Positions 6,068 to 13,026 of a stretch of 13,786 nucleotides of DNA are shown in pieces. The position numbers were made by a program, and so were the translations under genes. The DNA comes from an uncultured Collinsella sp. (lineage in GTDB: Bacteria > Actinomycetota > Coriobacteriia > Coriobacteriales > Coriobacteriaceae): assembly GCA_900555955.1 (NCBI GenBank), contig USNA01000005.1, positions 1 to 13,786 on the forward strand, in the 5' to 3' direction. Position 1 is the first letter of the stretch. Each line of letters opens with the position of its first letter. The notes under the pieces were generated by a model. The model saw nothing but the letters and a program-made list of their open reading frames with translations, searched no databases and had not been told where the DNA came from.

Positions 6068-6085
6068 TGAAGGAGGGAGATTGCT

Positions 6086-6616
6086 ATGAATATCGTTGTA
6101 TTGAGTGGTAGCCCGCGCAAGGGCGCCAATACCGACACCATGGCCGAGGCGTTTGCCGAGACCGCGCGCGAGGTTGGCCATACGGTCGAGGTCGTTCGCG
6201 TTGCCAGCAAGAAGATCGCTGGTTGCCTGGGGTGCCAGTATTGCTTCGCCCGTGAGGGCGCCTGTGTGCAGAAGGATGACATGGCCGACGTGATCGAGTC
6301 GCTGAAAGGCGCCGATATGGTTGTCTTCGCTTCGCCTATCTACTGGTTTGATATCACTGCGCAGGAGAAGGCCGCCATCGACCGCCTGTACGCCTTCGGT
6401 GCTACGGGCTTCCCGTTCACCAAGACGGCCCTTTTGCTCGATAGCCACAGCGAGGGCGTCTATGATGCGGCGATCGCTATGTACAAGTCAACCTGCGCAT
6501 ACTGCAAGTGGGAGGACCAGGGCATTGTCACCATCAGCGGTATGACCGAGCGCGACAGCATGGCCTCCTCGCCCAAGCTGGAAGAGGTGCGAGAGCTCGC
6601 TCGCAAGCTCTCTTAA
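6086..6616 (+). CDS. Flavodoxin-like NAD(P)H-dependent oxidoreductase, iron-sulfur flavoprotein type
   Basis: A 176-residue flavodoxin-fold reductase. GSPRKGANT (8-16) is the FMN-phosphate loop, and FASPIYWFD (81-89) is the second flavin-contact loop. Four cysteines, Cys47, Cys50, Cys53 and Cys60, form C-x2-C-x2-C-x6-C, the compact motif that binds a 4Fe-4S cluster in iron-sulfur flavoproteins (Isf), so electron transfer between the cluster and FMN is plausible; a second pair, Cys137/Cys140, is also present. The C-terminal helix (SSPKLEEVRELARKL) is complete and matches the orphan tail at 2474-2572. ATG at 6086 follows AAGGAGGG by eight bases. The next gene begins 179 bases downstream after an AT-rich stretch, so the two are probably not one operon. 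The substrate may be quinones, nitro compounds or oxygen species; not determined. Confidence 0.85.
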   Translation: MNIVVLSGSPRKGANTDTMAEAFAETAREVGHTVEVVRVASKKIAGCLGCQYCFAREGACVQKDDMADVIESLKGADMVVFASPIYWFDITAQEKAAIDRLYAFGATGFPFTKTALLLDSHSEGVYDAAIAMYKSTCAYCKWEDQGIVTISGMTERDSMASSPKLEEVRELARKLS

Positions 6617-6795
6617 GGCAAGAAGAGCGCATGGCAATCAGTGTTGGTGGAAATGCTTGCAATCCTTATCAAGAGATAGGGGTGTATTCTCTCAAGTGCC
6701 GTATAGAACAATTTTTAAACGCAGAAAAACAACTGAAAACAAATTAATCCGCGTTAAAATATTGTCAAACAGAAGTTCATGAGGGAAGGTTGCGT

Positions 6796-8085
6796 ATGCG
6801 TCGCAAGGCAGACGAGCTCCTTAGGGAATGGCGAGACAAGGCTGATAGAAAACCTTTGCTGGTCAAAGGCGTGCGCCAGTGTGGCAAGACCTATCTGCTC
6901 AGAACGTACGCCCAGGATCTTTTCGAATCGGTTGTCTACGTTAATCTTGAGAACGACCGGTCGGCGCGAGCGGATTTTTCGGGCGGTCTTGACCCTCATT
7001 CGATCGTACGCGCGATCGAGGCTCGTACGGGACAGCGTATCGTGCCTGGCAAAACCTTACTGTTCATTGACGAGATCCAGGCATGCGAGGAAGCACTCAC
7101 TTCCCTTAAATACTTTTGCGAAGATGCTCCCGAGTATTACGTTGCGGCTGCTGGGTCGCTTCTTGGGGTTGCCATTAACCATCAGTCGTATTCGTTCCCC
7201 GTTGGAAAGACCGACTTGATTGAGATGACTCCACTCGATTTCGAGGAGTTTCTCTGGGCGATGGGGCACGATCAACTGGTCGACGAGATACGCTCATCAT
7301 TCGAGTTAATGGGTCCTCTTGCGCCAAGCCTTCATGAAAAGGCGCTTGGGCTCTATCGACAGTATCTTGTTGTTGGCGGAATGCCCGAGGCGGTCCAAAC
7401 GTACATCGATGATCAGTCAATCATTGATGTGGCCGAAAAGCATCGGATTATTCTCGACGGATATTCCGCCGACACCAATAAATATGCTGATGAACGCTTG
7501 AGCGCAAAGACGCGTGCGTGCTTCGATTCCATTCCACAGCAGCTTGCCAAAGAGAATCGTAAATTTCAATACAAGGTAGTGCGAGCGGGGGGCAATGCGT
7601 CTCTCTTTGGAGATGCTCTCGACTGGCTTGTATTGTCGGGTACGGTGGCGCGCTGCAGCCTAGTCGGGCAGATCGAAAGCCCTCTAGAGGCCTTCGTTAA
7701 CCCTTCTGCTTTTAAAATCTATCAGGCGGATACAGGGCTGCTCGTCTCCAAGGCCGGTGCTCAACGCGCCGATATTCTTGCCGGCATCGGCGGCACATTC
7801 ATGGGTGCACTTACCGAAAACTACGTTGCCCAACAGCTTTCAGCCATGGGCTATCCGCTGCATTATTGGACGCGAGATAATCGTGCGGAAATCGACTTTG
7901 TAGTAGAGAAGCAGGGATGCTTGTCTGCGATTGAAGTCAAGGCGGGGGAGAACACAAGATCTCGAAGCCTGTCCTCACTTAAAAAGACCCATCCGGGCGT
8001 GCGCCTTATCAGGCTATCGACTAAGCCCTTTGGAATGAATGATGGACTTATGTCTGTTCCACTTTATGCGGCATTTTGTCTATAG
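6796..8085 (+). CDS. AAA_14/DUF4143 family ATP-binding protein (second copy)
   Basis: A 429-residue AAA_14/DUF4143 ATPase. Walker A is GVRQCGKT (25-32), Walker B is LLFIDEIQ (88-95), the sensor region is AAAGSLLGV (117-125), and the family motif PLDFEEFLWA lies at 146-155. The C-terminal DUF4143 part keeps EIDFVVE followed by IEVKAG, a D...ExK arrangement like PD-(D/E)xK nucleases, although nuclease activity has not been shown for the family. ATG at 6796 is preferred, with AAGG at 6787-6789 at normal spacing; TTG at 6790 would touch the ribosome site. It belongs to a different subtype from the copy at 446-1681: no long shared stretches, and E-V-K instead of Q-V-S. The upstream 179 bases are AT-rich and contain an imperfect inverted repeat (TTTTAAACGC 6713-6722, GCGTTAAAA 6751-6759). 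It ends facing the parC gene. Confidence 0.9.
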   Translation: MRRKADELLREWRDKADRKPLLVKGVRQCGKTYLLRTYAQDLFESVVYVNLENDRSARADFSGGLDPHSIVRAIEARTGQRIVPGKTLLFIDEIQACEEALTSLKYFCEDAPEYYVAAAGSLLGVAINHQSYSFPVGKTDLIEMTPLDFEEFLWAMGHDQLVDEIRSSFELMGPLAPSLHEKALGLYRQYLVVGGMPEAVQTYIDDQSIIDVAEKHRIILDGYSADTNKYADERLSAKTRACFDSIPQQLAKENRKFQYKVVRAGGNASLFGDALDWLVLSGTVARCSLVGQIESPLEAFVNPSAFKIYQADTGLLVSKAGAQRADILAGIGGTFMGALTENYVAQQLSAMGYPLHYWTRDNRAEIDFVVEKQGCLSAIEVKAGENTRSRSLSSLKKTHPGVRLIRLSTKPFGMNDGLMSVPLYAAFCL

Positions 8086-8107
8086 GGATGATGCTGGTGT
8101 AATGCAT

Positions 8108-8144
8108 GGGGCCCGGAGCGCGATGTTGCTGCGCTCCGGGCCCC
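8108..8144. terminator. Strong hairpin between convergent genes
   Basis: GGGGCCCGGAGCGC (8108-8121) pairs perfectly with GCGCTCCGGGCCCC (8131-8144) around a nine-base loop. It lies between the AAA_14 stop (8085) and the parC stop (8184), so it can end transcripts from both sides. There is no proper T-run on either strand, so it is either a non-canonical terminator or a block to 3' exonucleases. Confidence 0.6.
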
Positions 8145-8183
8145 GCTGCTTTGTAAAACCATGACGGTTTGGCTGCCGCTGTT

Positions 8184-10424
8184 TCAGTCAAACAAACTCG
8201 GCATGTCGTTTTCTTTCATGAGGGCACCGGCAGAGGGGAGGTTCTGCGCGGTGAACTTCTCGGCAGAGACGCCGGCGCCAAGAATCTCTTCGGTTGTGCC
8301 GACGGGGGGGACCGAGCGGCCCTTCTTGGCGGTAAAGGCCTGGACGCCCTGCGTGTTCGTGGTCGTCTTGGTCTTGAGCAGCGACGTGTTGAAGTTCATC
8401 AAACGATAGTCGCTCGAGACCAGCGCGATGTCGCGATCTTCCTTGAGCACCTGGGCATACAGTAGCTTGCTGCCACCGTAGATGGCGTTCTTAAGGCGCT
8501 TGCGGTTGGTCTTGGTGACGTATCCAGAAAGCGCGACGCGCACCACGCGGCCGTTCTCAAAGACGAACAGCACGTCGGCCTTGTAGTCCTCGGGGTCGAT
8601 GACCCAGATGACACTCTCGTCGGGTTCCATCTCGAGATCGGTCGGCAGGTACGAGCCCAGCTGGGCCGACTTGGTGTCCTCAAACGCCGCAACCTTGCAC
8701 TTGTACACCTGGCTCTTATTGGTAAAGACCAGCAGCTCGTGGGTGTTGGAGGACGGGAACTCGATAAAGGGTTTGTCGCCGTCCTTGTACTTGAGCGTGG
8801 TCGCCTTCTTGAGCACGCGATCCGTCATCTTCTTAAGGTAGCCATCGTGCGAGAGCATGATGGTGACCGGGTACTCCTCGACCTCGGGCTCCAAGCTTAC
8901 CTCGATAACCTCATGGGGCTCGATCCTGCCCGTGCGGCGCGGCATCACGTATTTCTTGTTGACCGCGGCCAGCTCGTCGCTGATGACCTTCTTGATGTTC
9001 TCTTCGCTGGAGAGAATCTCCTCAAGCTCGGCGATCTCACCCTCGAGCTTGGCGATGTCCTTGGTGCGGTTGAGGATGTACTCCTCGTTGATGTTGCGGA
9101 GCTTAAGCTCGGCAACAAACTCGGCCTGGGTCTCGTCGATGTCGAAACCCTTCATAAGGTTGGGCACGACCTCGGCTTCGAGCTTGGTGCCGCGGATGAT
9201 GGCGATGGCCTTGTCGATGTCGAGCAAGATCGCCTCGAGGCCGTGCAGCAGGTGCAGGCGCTCGGACTTTTTGCCCAGGTCAAAGTTAATGCGGCGACGC
9301 GTGGACTCAATACGCCACTTGACCCACTCGTGCAGAATCTGGCGCACGCCCATAACGCGAGGGTAACCATCGACCAGCACGTTGAAGTTGCACGAGAACG
9401 AATCCTGCAGCGTGGTCGAGCGATAGAGCTTGGCCATGAGCTTGTCGGGGTCGACACCGCGCTTAAGGTCGATGGCGATGCGCAAACCCGAGAGGTCGGT
9501 TTCGTCGCGGATATCAGCAATCTCCTTGACCTTGCCCTCTTTGGAGAGCTTGACGATGCGCTCGATGATGACATCGGTCTTGGTGGTGTAGGGGATCTCG
9601 TAGACCTCGATAATGCGCTCTTCGGGAATCCAGCGCCAACGGGAGCGGATTTGGAAGCTGCCAAGACCGGTCTCGATAATCTTTTCCATCTCCTCGCGGC
9701 GGTAGATGATCTCGCCGCCGGTCGAGAAGTCGGGCATGGGCATGTACTCGAGCAGGTCGCAGTCGGGATCCTTGAGGTAATGCATCGTGGCAGTACAGAC
9801 CTCGTTGAGGTTGAAACCGCAGATGTCGGACGCCATGGCGACGCCGATGCCCTTATTGGCCGAGACAAGGATGTTAGGGAACGTGGTGGGCAGCAGGCGC
9901 GGCTCCTTCATGGCGCCGTCGTAGCTGTCGACGAAGTCGACCGGGTCCTTGTCGATGTCCTTGAAGATCTCGGCGCTAATGGGGGAGAGCTTGGCTTCGG
10001 TATAACGCGAGGCGGCGTAGCTCAGGTCGCCCGAATAGTACTTGCCAAAGTTGCCCTTCGACTCAACGAACGGCGCGAGCAGCGCCTCGTTGCCGGTGGC
10101 CAGGCGCACCATCGTCTCGTAGATCGCGGCGTCGCCGTGCGGGTTGAGCTTCATGGTCTGGCCCACGATGTTGGCGCTCTTCTGGCGCTCGCCCTTGAGC
10201 AGACCCATCTTGTACATGGTGTAGAGCAGTTTGCGGTGCGAGGGCTTAAAGCCGTCAATCTCGGGGAACGCACGCGAGACGTTGACGCTCATGGCGTAGG
10301 GCATGTAGTTGACCTCGAGCGTCTGCGTGATCGGCTGGTCGGTGACCTCGGAGTGCAGGCCGATGACGTTCTCGGCGTTGACCTGCTTTTTCTTTGGCTG
10401 GTTCTTCGTCTTCTTCTTTGCCAC
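8184..10424 (-). CDS. parC: DNA topoisomerase IV-like subunit A (type II topoisomerase, ParC)
   Basis: A 746-residue DNA breakage-reunion subunit. Residues ~40-470 form the winged-helix/tower domain with catalytic Tyr141 in AASRYTEAK; a coiled coil lies near 470-500 (LEGEIAELEEILSSEE), and the C-terminal beta-pinwheel covers ~530-710 with repeated blades such as ELLVFTNKSQVYKCK and VLFVFENGRVVRV. I see no GyrA box (QRRGGKG), which points to a decatenating topoisomerase IV rather than a supercoiling gyrase. The quinolone region reads NPHGDAAIYE (94-103), with Ala99 at the position of ParC Ser80. The start is GTG at 10424, with AAGAGG five bases upstream, in a lysine-rich tail (MAKKKTKNQPKKKQ). 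It lies 45 bases behind parE on the same strand, so one operon. The subtype rests on the missing box; a divergent gyrase pair cannot be excluded. Confidence 0.9.
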   Translation of the reverse strand: MAKKKTKNQPKKKQVNAENVIGLHSEVTDQPITQTLEVNYMPYAMSVNVSRAFPEIDGFKPSHRKLLYTMYKMGLLKGERQKSANIVGQTMKLNPHGDAAIYETMVRLATGNEALLAPFVESKGNFGKYYSGDLSYAASRYTEAKLSPISAEIFKDIDKDPVDFVDSYDGAMKEPRLLPTTFPNILVSANKGIGVAMASDICGFNLNEVCTATMHYLKDPDCDLLEYMPMPDFSTGGEIIYRREEMEKIIETGLGSFQIRSRWRWIPEERIIEVYEIPYTTKTDVIIERIVKLSKEGKVKEIADIRDETDLSGLRIAIDLKRGVDPDKLMAKLYRSTTLQDSFSCNFNVLVDGYPRVMGVRQILHEWVKWRIESTRRRINFDLGKKSERLHLLHGLEAILLDIDKAIAIIRGTKLEAEVVPNLMKGFDIDETQAEFVAELKLRNINEEYILNRTKDIAKLEGEIAELEEILSSEENIKKVISDELAAVNKKYVMPRRTGRIEPHEVIEVSLEPEVEEYPVTIMLSHDGYLKKMTDRVLKKATTLKYKDGDKPFIEFPSSNTHELLVFTNKSQVYKCKVAAFEDTKSAQLGSYLPTDLEMEPDESVIWVIDPEDYKADVLFVFENGRVVRVALSGYVTKTNRKRLKNAIYGGSKLLYAQVLKEDRDIALVSSDYRLMNFNTSLLKTKTTTNTQGVQAFTAKKGRSVPPVGTTEEILGAGVSAEKFTAQNLPSAGALMKENDMPSLFD

Positions 10425-10469
10425 GATTTCCTCTTGAACTTCTTATGGGCCGTCGTTATCGATTTGCTG

Positions 10470-12467
10470 CTATTGCAGGTCCAGCTGGTCCAGGTATTCC
10501 TTGCCATGCTCGGAGATATGGCGCTTGCGGCCCGCCTCGTCGTTGCCAAGCAAAAGGTTGAACATGGTCTCCATCTTGGTGACGTCCTCGGGCTCCACCT
10601 TGATCAGGCGACGCGTCTCGGGGTTCATGGTGGTGAGCCACATCATGTCCGGATCGTTCTCACCAAGACCCTTGGAGCGGTTGATGGAACACTTCTGGTC
10701 GCCGATCTCCTTGAGGATGCCGTTCTTCTCGAGCTCGGTGTAGGCAAAGTAGGTCTTTTCTTTGCAGTTGATCTCGTAGAGCGGCGACTCGGCGATATAG
10801 ACGTAGCCCTCGTCGATAAGCGTGGGCACCAGGCGATAGAGCATGGTGAGCACGAGCGTGCGGATGTGATAACCGTCGACGTCGGCGTCTGTACAGATGA
10901 TGACCTTGTTCCAGTTGAGGTTGTCCAGGTCAAAGGCGCCCAGGTTCTTGATGCGCTTGTCTTTGATCTCCACGCCGCAGCCCAGAACGCGCATGAGGTC
11001 CATGATGATGTCGGACTTAAAGATGCGCGGATAGTCCTCCTTCAAGCAGTTGAGGATCTTACCGCGGACGGGCATAACGCCCTGGAACTCGGCATCGCGC
11101 GAGGTGCGAATGGCGCCCGCTGCCGAGTCGCCCTCTACGATGTAGATCTCGCGACGGCTCTTGTCCTTGGAGCGGCAGTCGATGAATTTCTGCACGCGGT
11201 TGGCCATGTCAGTCTTCTGCTGCAGGTTGGTCTTGATGCTCTGGCGCGTCTTCTCGGCATTCTCGCGCGAGCGCTTGTTGATGAGCACCTGCTCCATGAT
11301 CTTGTTGGCGGCGTCTTTGTTCTCGATTAAGTAGGTCGAGAGGCGTTCCTTAAAGAATGCCGTCATGGCCTGCTGGATAAAGCGGTTATTGATGGCCTTC
11401 TTAGTCTGGTTTTCGTAAGACGTCTGGGTGGAGAAGCAGTTGGTCACTAGTACCAGACAGTCCTGGACGTCCTGCCACTTAATGCCGCTCTCGTTTTTGT
11501 TGTATTTGCCCTGTTGCTTAATGTAGGCATCGATGGCGCTGGTCAAAGCGCCGCGGGCGGCCTTCTCGGGCGAACCGCCGTTCTCGAGCCACGATGAGTT
11601 GTGGTAGTACTCCTGCATCGTGAAGGTGCGCGAGAAGCACATGCATGCGGTGATTTTTACGTTGTAATCGGGCAGGTCCTCGCGATCGCGACCGCGACGG
11701 TCGGCCTCGATAAAGAAGGGCTCGGTAAGGTAGTCGGTACCGACCTTCTCGAGCACATAGTCCTCGATGCCCTTGGGATAGCAAAAATCCTCTTCGGAAA
11801 ACTCACCATCGTCGCCCTCGATGCGCAGGCGGAAGGTCACGTTGGCGTTGACCACGGCCTGACGGCGCATGGTCTCGCGATACCAATCGTGGGGGATACT
11901 GATGGAGGTAAAGACCTCAAGATCGGGACGCCACTTGATGGTGGTACCGGTGCGGTTCTCGTCGCTGGGCTCAATCTCGAGCGCCTTCTTTTTGGCGCCG
12001 ACGACCTTGCCCTTCTTAAAGTGCAGGGAGTACTTGTTGCCGTCGCGCCAAACCGTGACGTCCATGTACTCGGAGGCGTACTGGGTCGCACAGGAGCCCA
12101 GGCCGTTGGTGCCGAGCGAGAAATCGTAGTCGCCGCCCTGGTTGTTGTTATACTTGCCGCCGGCGTAGAGTTCGCAAAAGACGAGCTCCCAGTTAAAGCG
12201 CTTCTCGGAAGGGTTCCAGTCGAGCGGGCAGCCACGGCCATTGTCCTCTACCTGAATGGAGCCATCGCGAAAGGCGGTAAGGGTGATGAGCTTGCCGTAG
12301 CCCTGGCGCGCCTCGTCAACGGCGTTGGACAGGATCTCGAAGGCGGCATGTGCGCAGCCGTCGAGCCCGTCCGAGCCAAAGATGACGGCGGGGCGCAGGC
12401 GTACGCGCTCCTCGTCCTTGAGCTGGCGGATACTGTCGTTACCATAGTTTGCGGTGTTTTTTGCCAT
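10470..12467 (-). CDS. parE: DNA topoisomerase IV-like subunit B (ATPase subunit, ParE)
   Basis: A 665-residue ATPase subunit of a type II topoisomerase. The GHKL ATP site has FEILSNAVDEA with catalytic Glu44 and Asn48, DNGRG at 75-79, and GTNGLGS at 119-125. The QTK-loop region reads SYENQTKKAINN (350-361). The TOPRIM domain has EGDSAAGAI at 445-453 and DADVDG at 527-532, which bind the magnesium ions; RSKGLGEND near 597-605 closes the domain. The length is usual for ParE and there is no large insertion as in some gyrase B proteins. ATG at 12467 has GGAG-type sites upstream, GAGAG near the start being the closest. It is the first gene of the parE-parC operon; ATP binding here drives strand passage by the A subunit. 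A chromosome has its own gyrA/gyrB elsewhere, presumably. Confidence 0.92.
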   Translation of the reverse strand: MAKNTANYGNDSIRQLKDEERVRLRPAVIFGSDGLDGCAHAAFEILSNAVDEARQGYGKLITLTAFRDGSIQVEDNGRGCPLDWNPSEKRFNWELVFCELYAGGKYNNNQGGDYDFSLGTNGLGSCATQYASEYMDVTVWRDGNKYSLHFKKGKVVGAKKKALEIEPSDENRTGTTIKWRPDLEVFTSISIPHDWYRETMRRQAVVNANVTFRLRIEGDDGEFSEEDFCYPKGIEDYVLEKVGTDYLTEPFFIEADRRGRDREDLPDYNVKITACMCFSRTFTMQEYYHNSSWLENGGSPEKAARGALTSAIDAYIKQQGKYNKNESGIKWQDVQDCLVLVTNCFSTQTSYENQTKKAINNRFIQQAMTAFFKERLSTYLIENKDAANKIMEQVLINKRSRENAEKTRQSIKTNLQQKTDMANRVQKFIDCRSKDKSRREIYIVEGDSAAGAIRTSRDAEFQGVMPVRGKILNCLKEDYPRIFKSDIIMDLMRVLGCGVEIKDKRIKNLGAFDLDNLNWNKVIICTDADVDGYHIRTLVLTMLYRLVPTLIDEGYVYIAESPLYEINCKEKTYFAYTELEKNGILKEIGDQKCSINRSKGLGENDPDMMWLTTMNPETRRLIKVEPEDVTKMETMFNLLLGNDEAGRKRHISEHGKEYLDQLDLQ

Positions 12468-12521
12468 ACTCGCTCTCTCGGTGCTCCTTTGCTGCGTTTA
12501 AGTCATATAGATAGTCAAGGT

Positions 12522-12550
12522 AGCATAGCCCAGCCCGTGGGCGATTCCAA
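12522..12550 (-). promoter_or_regulatory. Possible promoter for parE-parC
   Basis: On the minus strand, TTGGAA (12545-12550) and TATGCT (12522-12527) are separated by 17 bases, about 55 bases before the ATG. It lies right beside the inverted repeat at 12557-12598, which would sit just upstream of the -35 box. TTGACT (12514-12519) nearby has no matching -10. Confidence 0.4.
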
Positions 12551-12556
12551 CCAACA

Positions 12557-12598
12557 CGAAATCCATCGAACAATCGTTCGGAGTTCGATGGAGATTCG
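12557..12598. repeat. Inverted repeat with two alternative pairings
   Basis: TCCATCGAAC (12562-12571) pairs perfectly with GTTCGATGGA (12583-12592); CGAA (12557-12560) and TTCG (12595-12598) extend the stem past small bulges. The loop contains a second GTTCG (12576-12580), which can pair with the same CGAAC (12567-12571), so two structures exclude each other. It is followed at once by a second inverted repeat. It lies in the 319 bases without a gene between parE and the XRE gene. Confidence 0.7.
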
Positions 12599-12599
12599 T

Positions 12600-12636
12600 T
12601 TACTCGCGAAAAACCGAGTCGGTTCTGTCCGAGTAA
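12600..12636. repeat. Nested inverted repeat
   Basis: The outer arms TTACTCG (12600-12606) and CGAGTAA (12630-12636) enclose an inner pair AACCGA (12612-12617) and TCGGTT (12619-12624) with a single base between. Beyond the outer arms, ATTC (12594-12597) and GAAT (12641-12644) could pair too. There is no T-run, so it is not a usual terminator. Cruciform, protein-binding or mobile-element origin are all possible. Confidence 0.6.
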
Positions 12637-12696
12637 GTTTGAATAGCGAACCGAAGTTGTAATTTCCGCATGGCAATGACGAATATGGTTTCCATA

Positions 12697-12765
12697 ATGA
12701 CAGATATAATTGACATTGTCTGATATATGCAATATATTTCTGTCATGTTGCAACGGATATCTGTC
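12697..12765. promoter_or_regulatory. Operator cluster around the XRE-gene promoter
   Basis: GACAGATAT (12699-12707) and ATATCTGTC (12757-12765) are perfect inverted copies flanking the promoter. ATGACAG (12697-12703) also pairs with CTGTCAT (12740-12746), and a similar TGTCTGATAT occurs between the promoter boxes (12718-12727). Repeated copies of one motif at -35, spacer and start site fit autoregulation by the XRE protein encoded just downstream. Confidence 0.55.
12710..12738 (+). promoter_or_regulatory. Promoter of the XRE regulator/membrane protein operon
   Basis: Consensus -35 TTGACA (12710-12715) and -10 TATATT (12733-12738) are 17 bases apart, giving a start near 12745 and a leader of about 42 bases. 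This is the best sigma-70-type promoter in the window. Confidence 0.8.
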
Positions 12766-12786
12766 CATTACTACGAAAGGAACTCC

Positions 12787-13017
12787 ATGCCGGGCAAAAA
12801 GAACCTACGCATGAAGGCGGCGCGCGCGGCGGTTGGCCTTTCGCAAGCTGACTTGGCCCAGGCCGTGGGCGTTACGCGCCAGACCATTGGCCTGATCGAG
12901 GCGGGCGGCTACAACCCCACGCTTAATTTGTGCGTGGCAATCTGTAAAGCGCTACGCGTTACGTTGAACGACTTGTTTTGGGAAGACGAAAACGACGTCG
13001 ACCCTGACGCTCTTTAG
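12787..13017 (+). CDS. Small XRE-family (Cro/CI-type) transcriptional regulator
   Basis: A 76-residue protein made almost entirely of a helix-turn-helix: LRMKAARAAVGLSQADLAQA (7-26), the recognition helix VTRQTIGLIEAG (29-40), NPTLNLCVAICKALRVTLNDLF (43-64), and an acidic tail. This is the YgzD/YozG-like short Xre type. ATG at 12787 has AAAGGA five bases upstream; an ATG at 12727 in the same frame lies inside the promoter and is rejected. The membrane-protein gene starts nine bases after the stop with an overlapping ribosome site, so the two are one operon. Small Xre regulators are often paired with small membrane proteins of unknown function. It probably binds the repeated sites at 12697-12765 and represses its own operon. 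Confidence 0.9.
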   Translation: MPGKKNLRMKAARAAVGLSQADLAQAVGVTRQTIGLIEAGGYNPTLNLCVAICKALRVTLNDLFWEDENDVDPDAL

Positions 13018-13026
13018 GAGTTCGCT

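Larger units (their letters stand above)
5766..6085. other. Intergenic region between divergent surface-protein and reductase genes
   Basis: These 320 bases separate two divergently transcribed genes and should hold both promoters. On the minus strand, TATGAT (5831-5836) is a good -10 for the surface-protein gene but has no clear -35. On the plus strand, TTGTCA (5953-5958) and TAGAGA (5976-5981) are 17 bases apart, a weak promoter candidate for the reductase gene. A plus-strand frame ending in TGA at 6013-6015 (LVERVKTVEELSGNEIVSRE and on) could be the tail of an unrecognised lost gene, with no strong support. A GC hairpin before the reductase ribosome site is listed separately. Confidence 0.4.

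Noticed and set aside
6591..6612. Inverted repeat GAGAGCT/AGCTCTC at the end of the reductase gene
   Set aside because: It lies within the last codons and has no T-run after it, so it is not supported as a terminator.
8739..11330. An 863-codon open frame on the plus strand opposite parC and parE
   Set aside because: It is the mirror of two unmistakable topoisomerase genes with intact catalytic motifs and spans their junction. Long antisense frames are expected in GC-rich genes with biased third positions, and the translation has the low-complexity L/V/D/H composition typical of such shadows.
11601..12662. A 353-codon plus-strand frame opposite parE
   Set aside because: Same reason: shadow of parE, without ribosome site or recognisable motif; it also runs into the repeat region upstream of parE.
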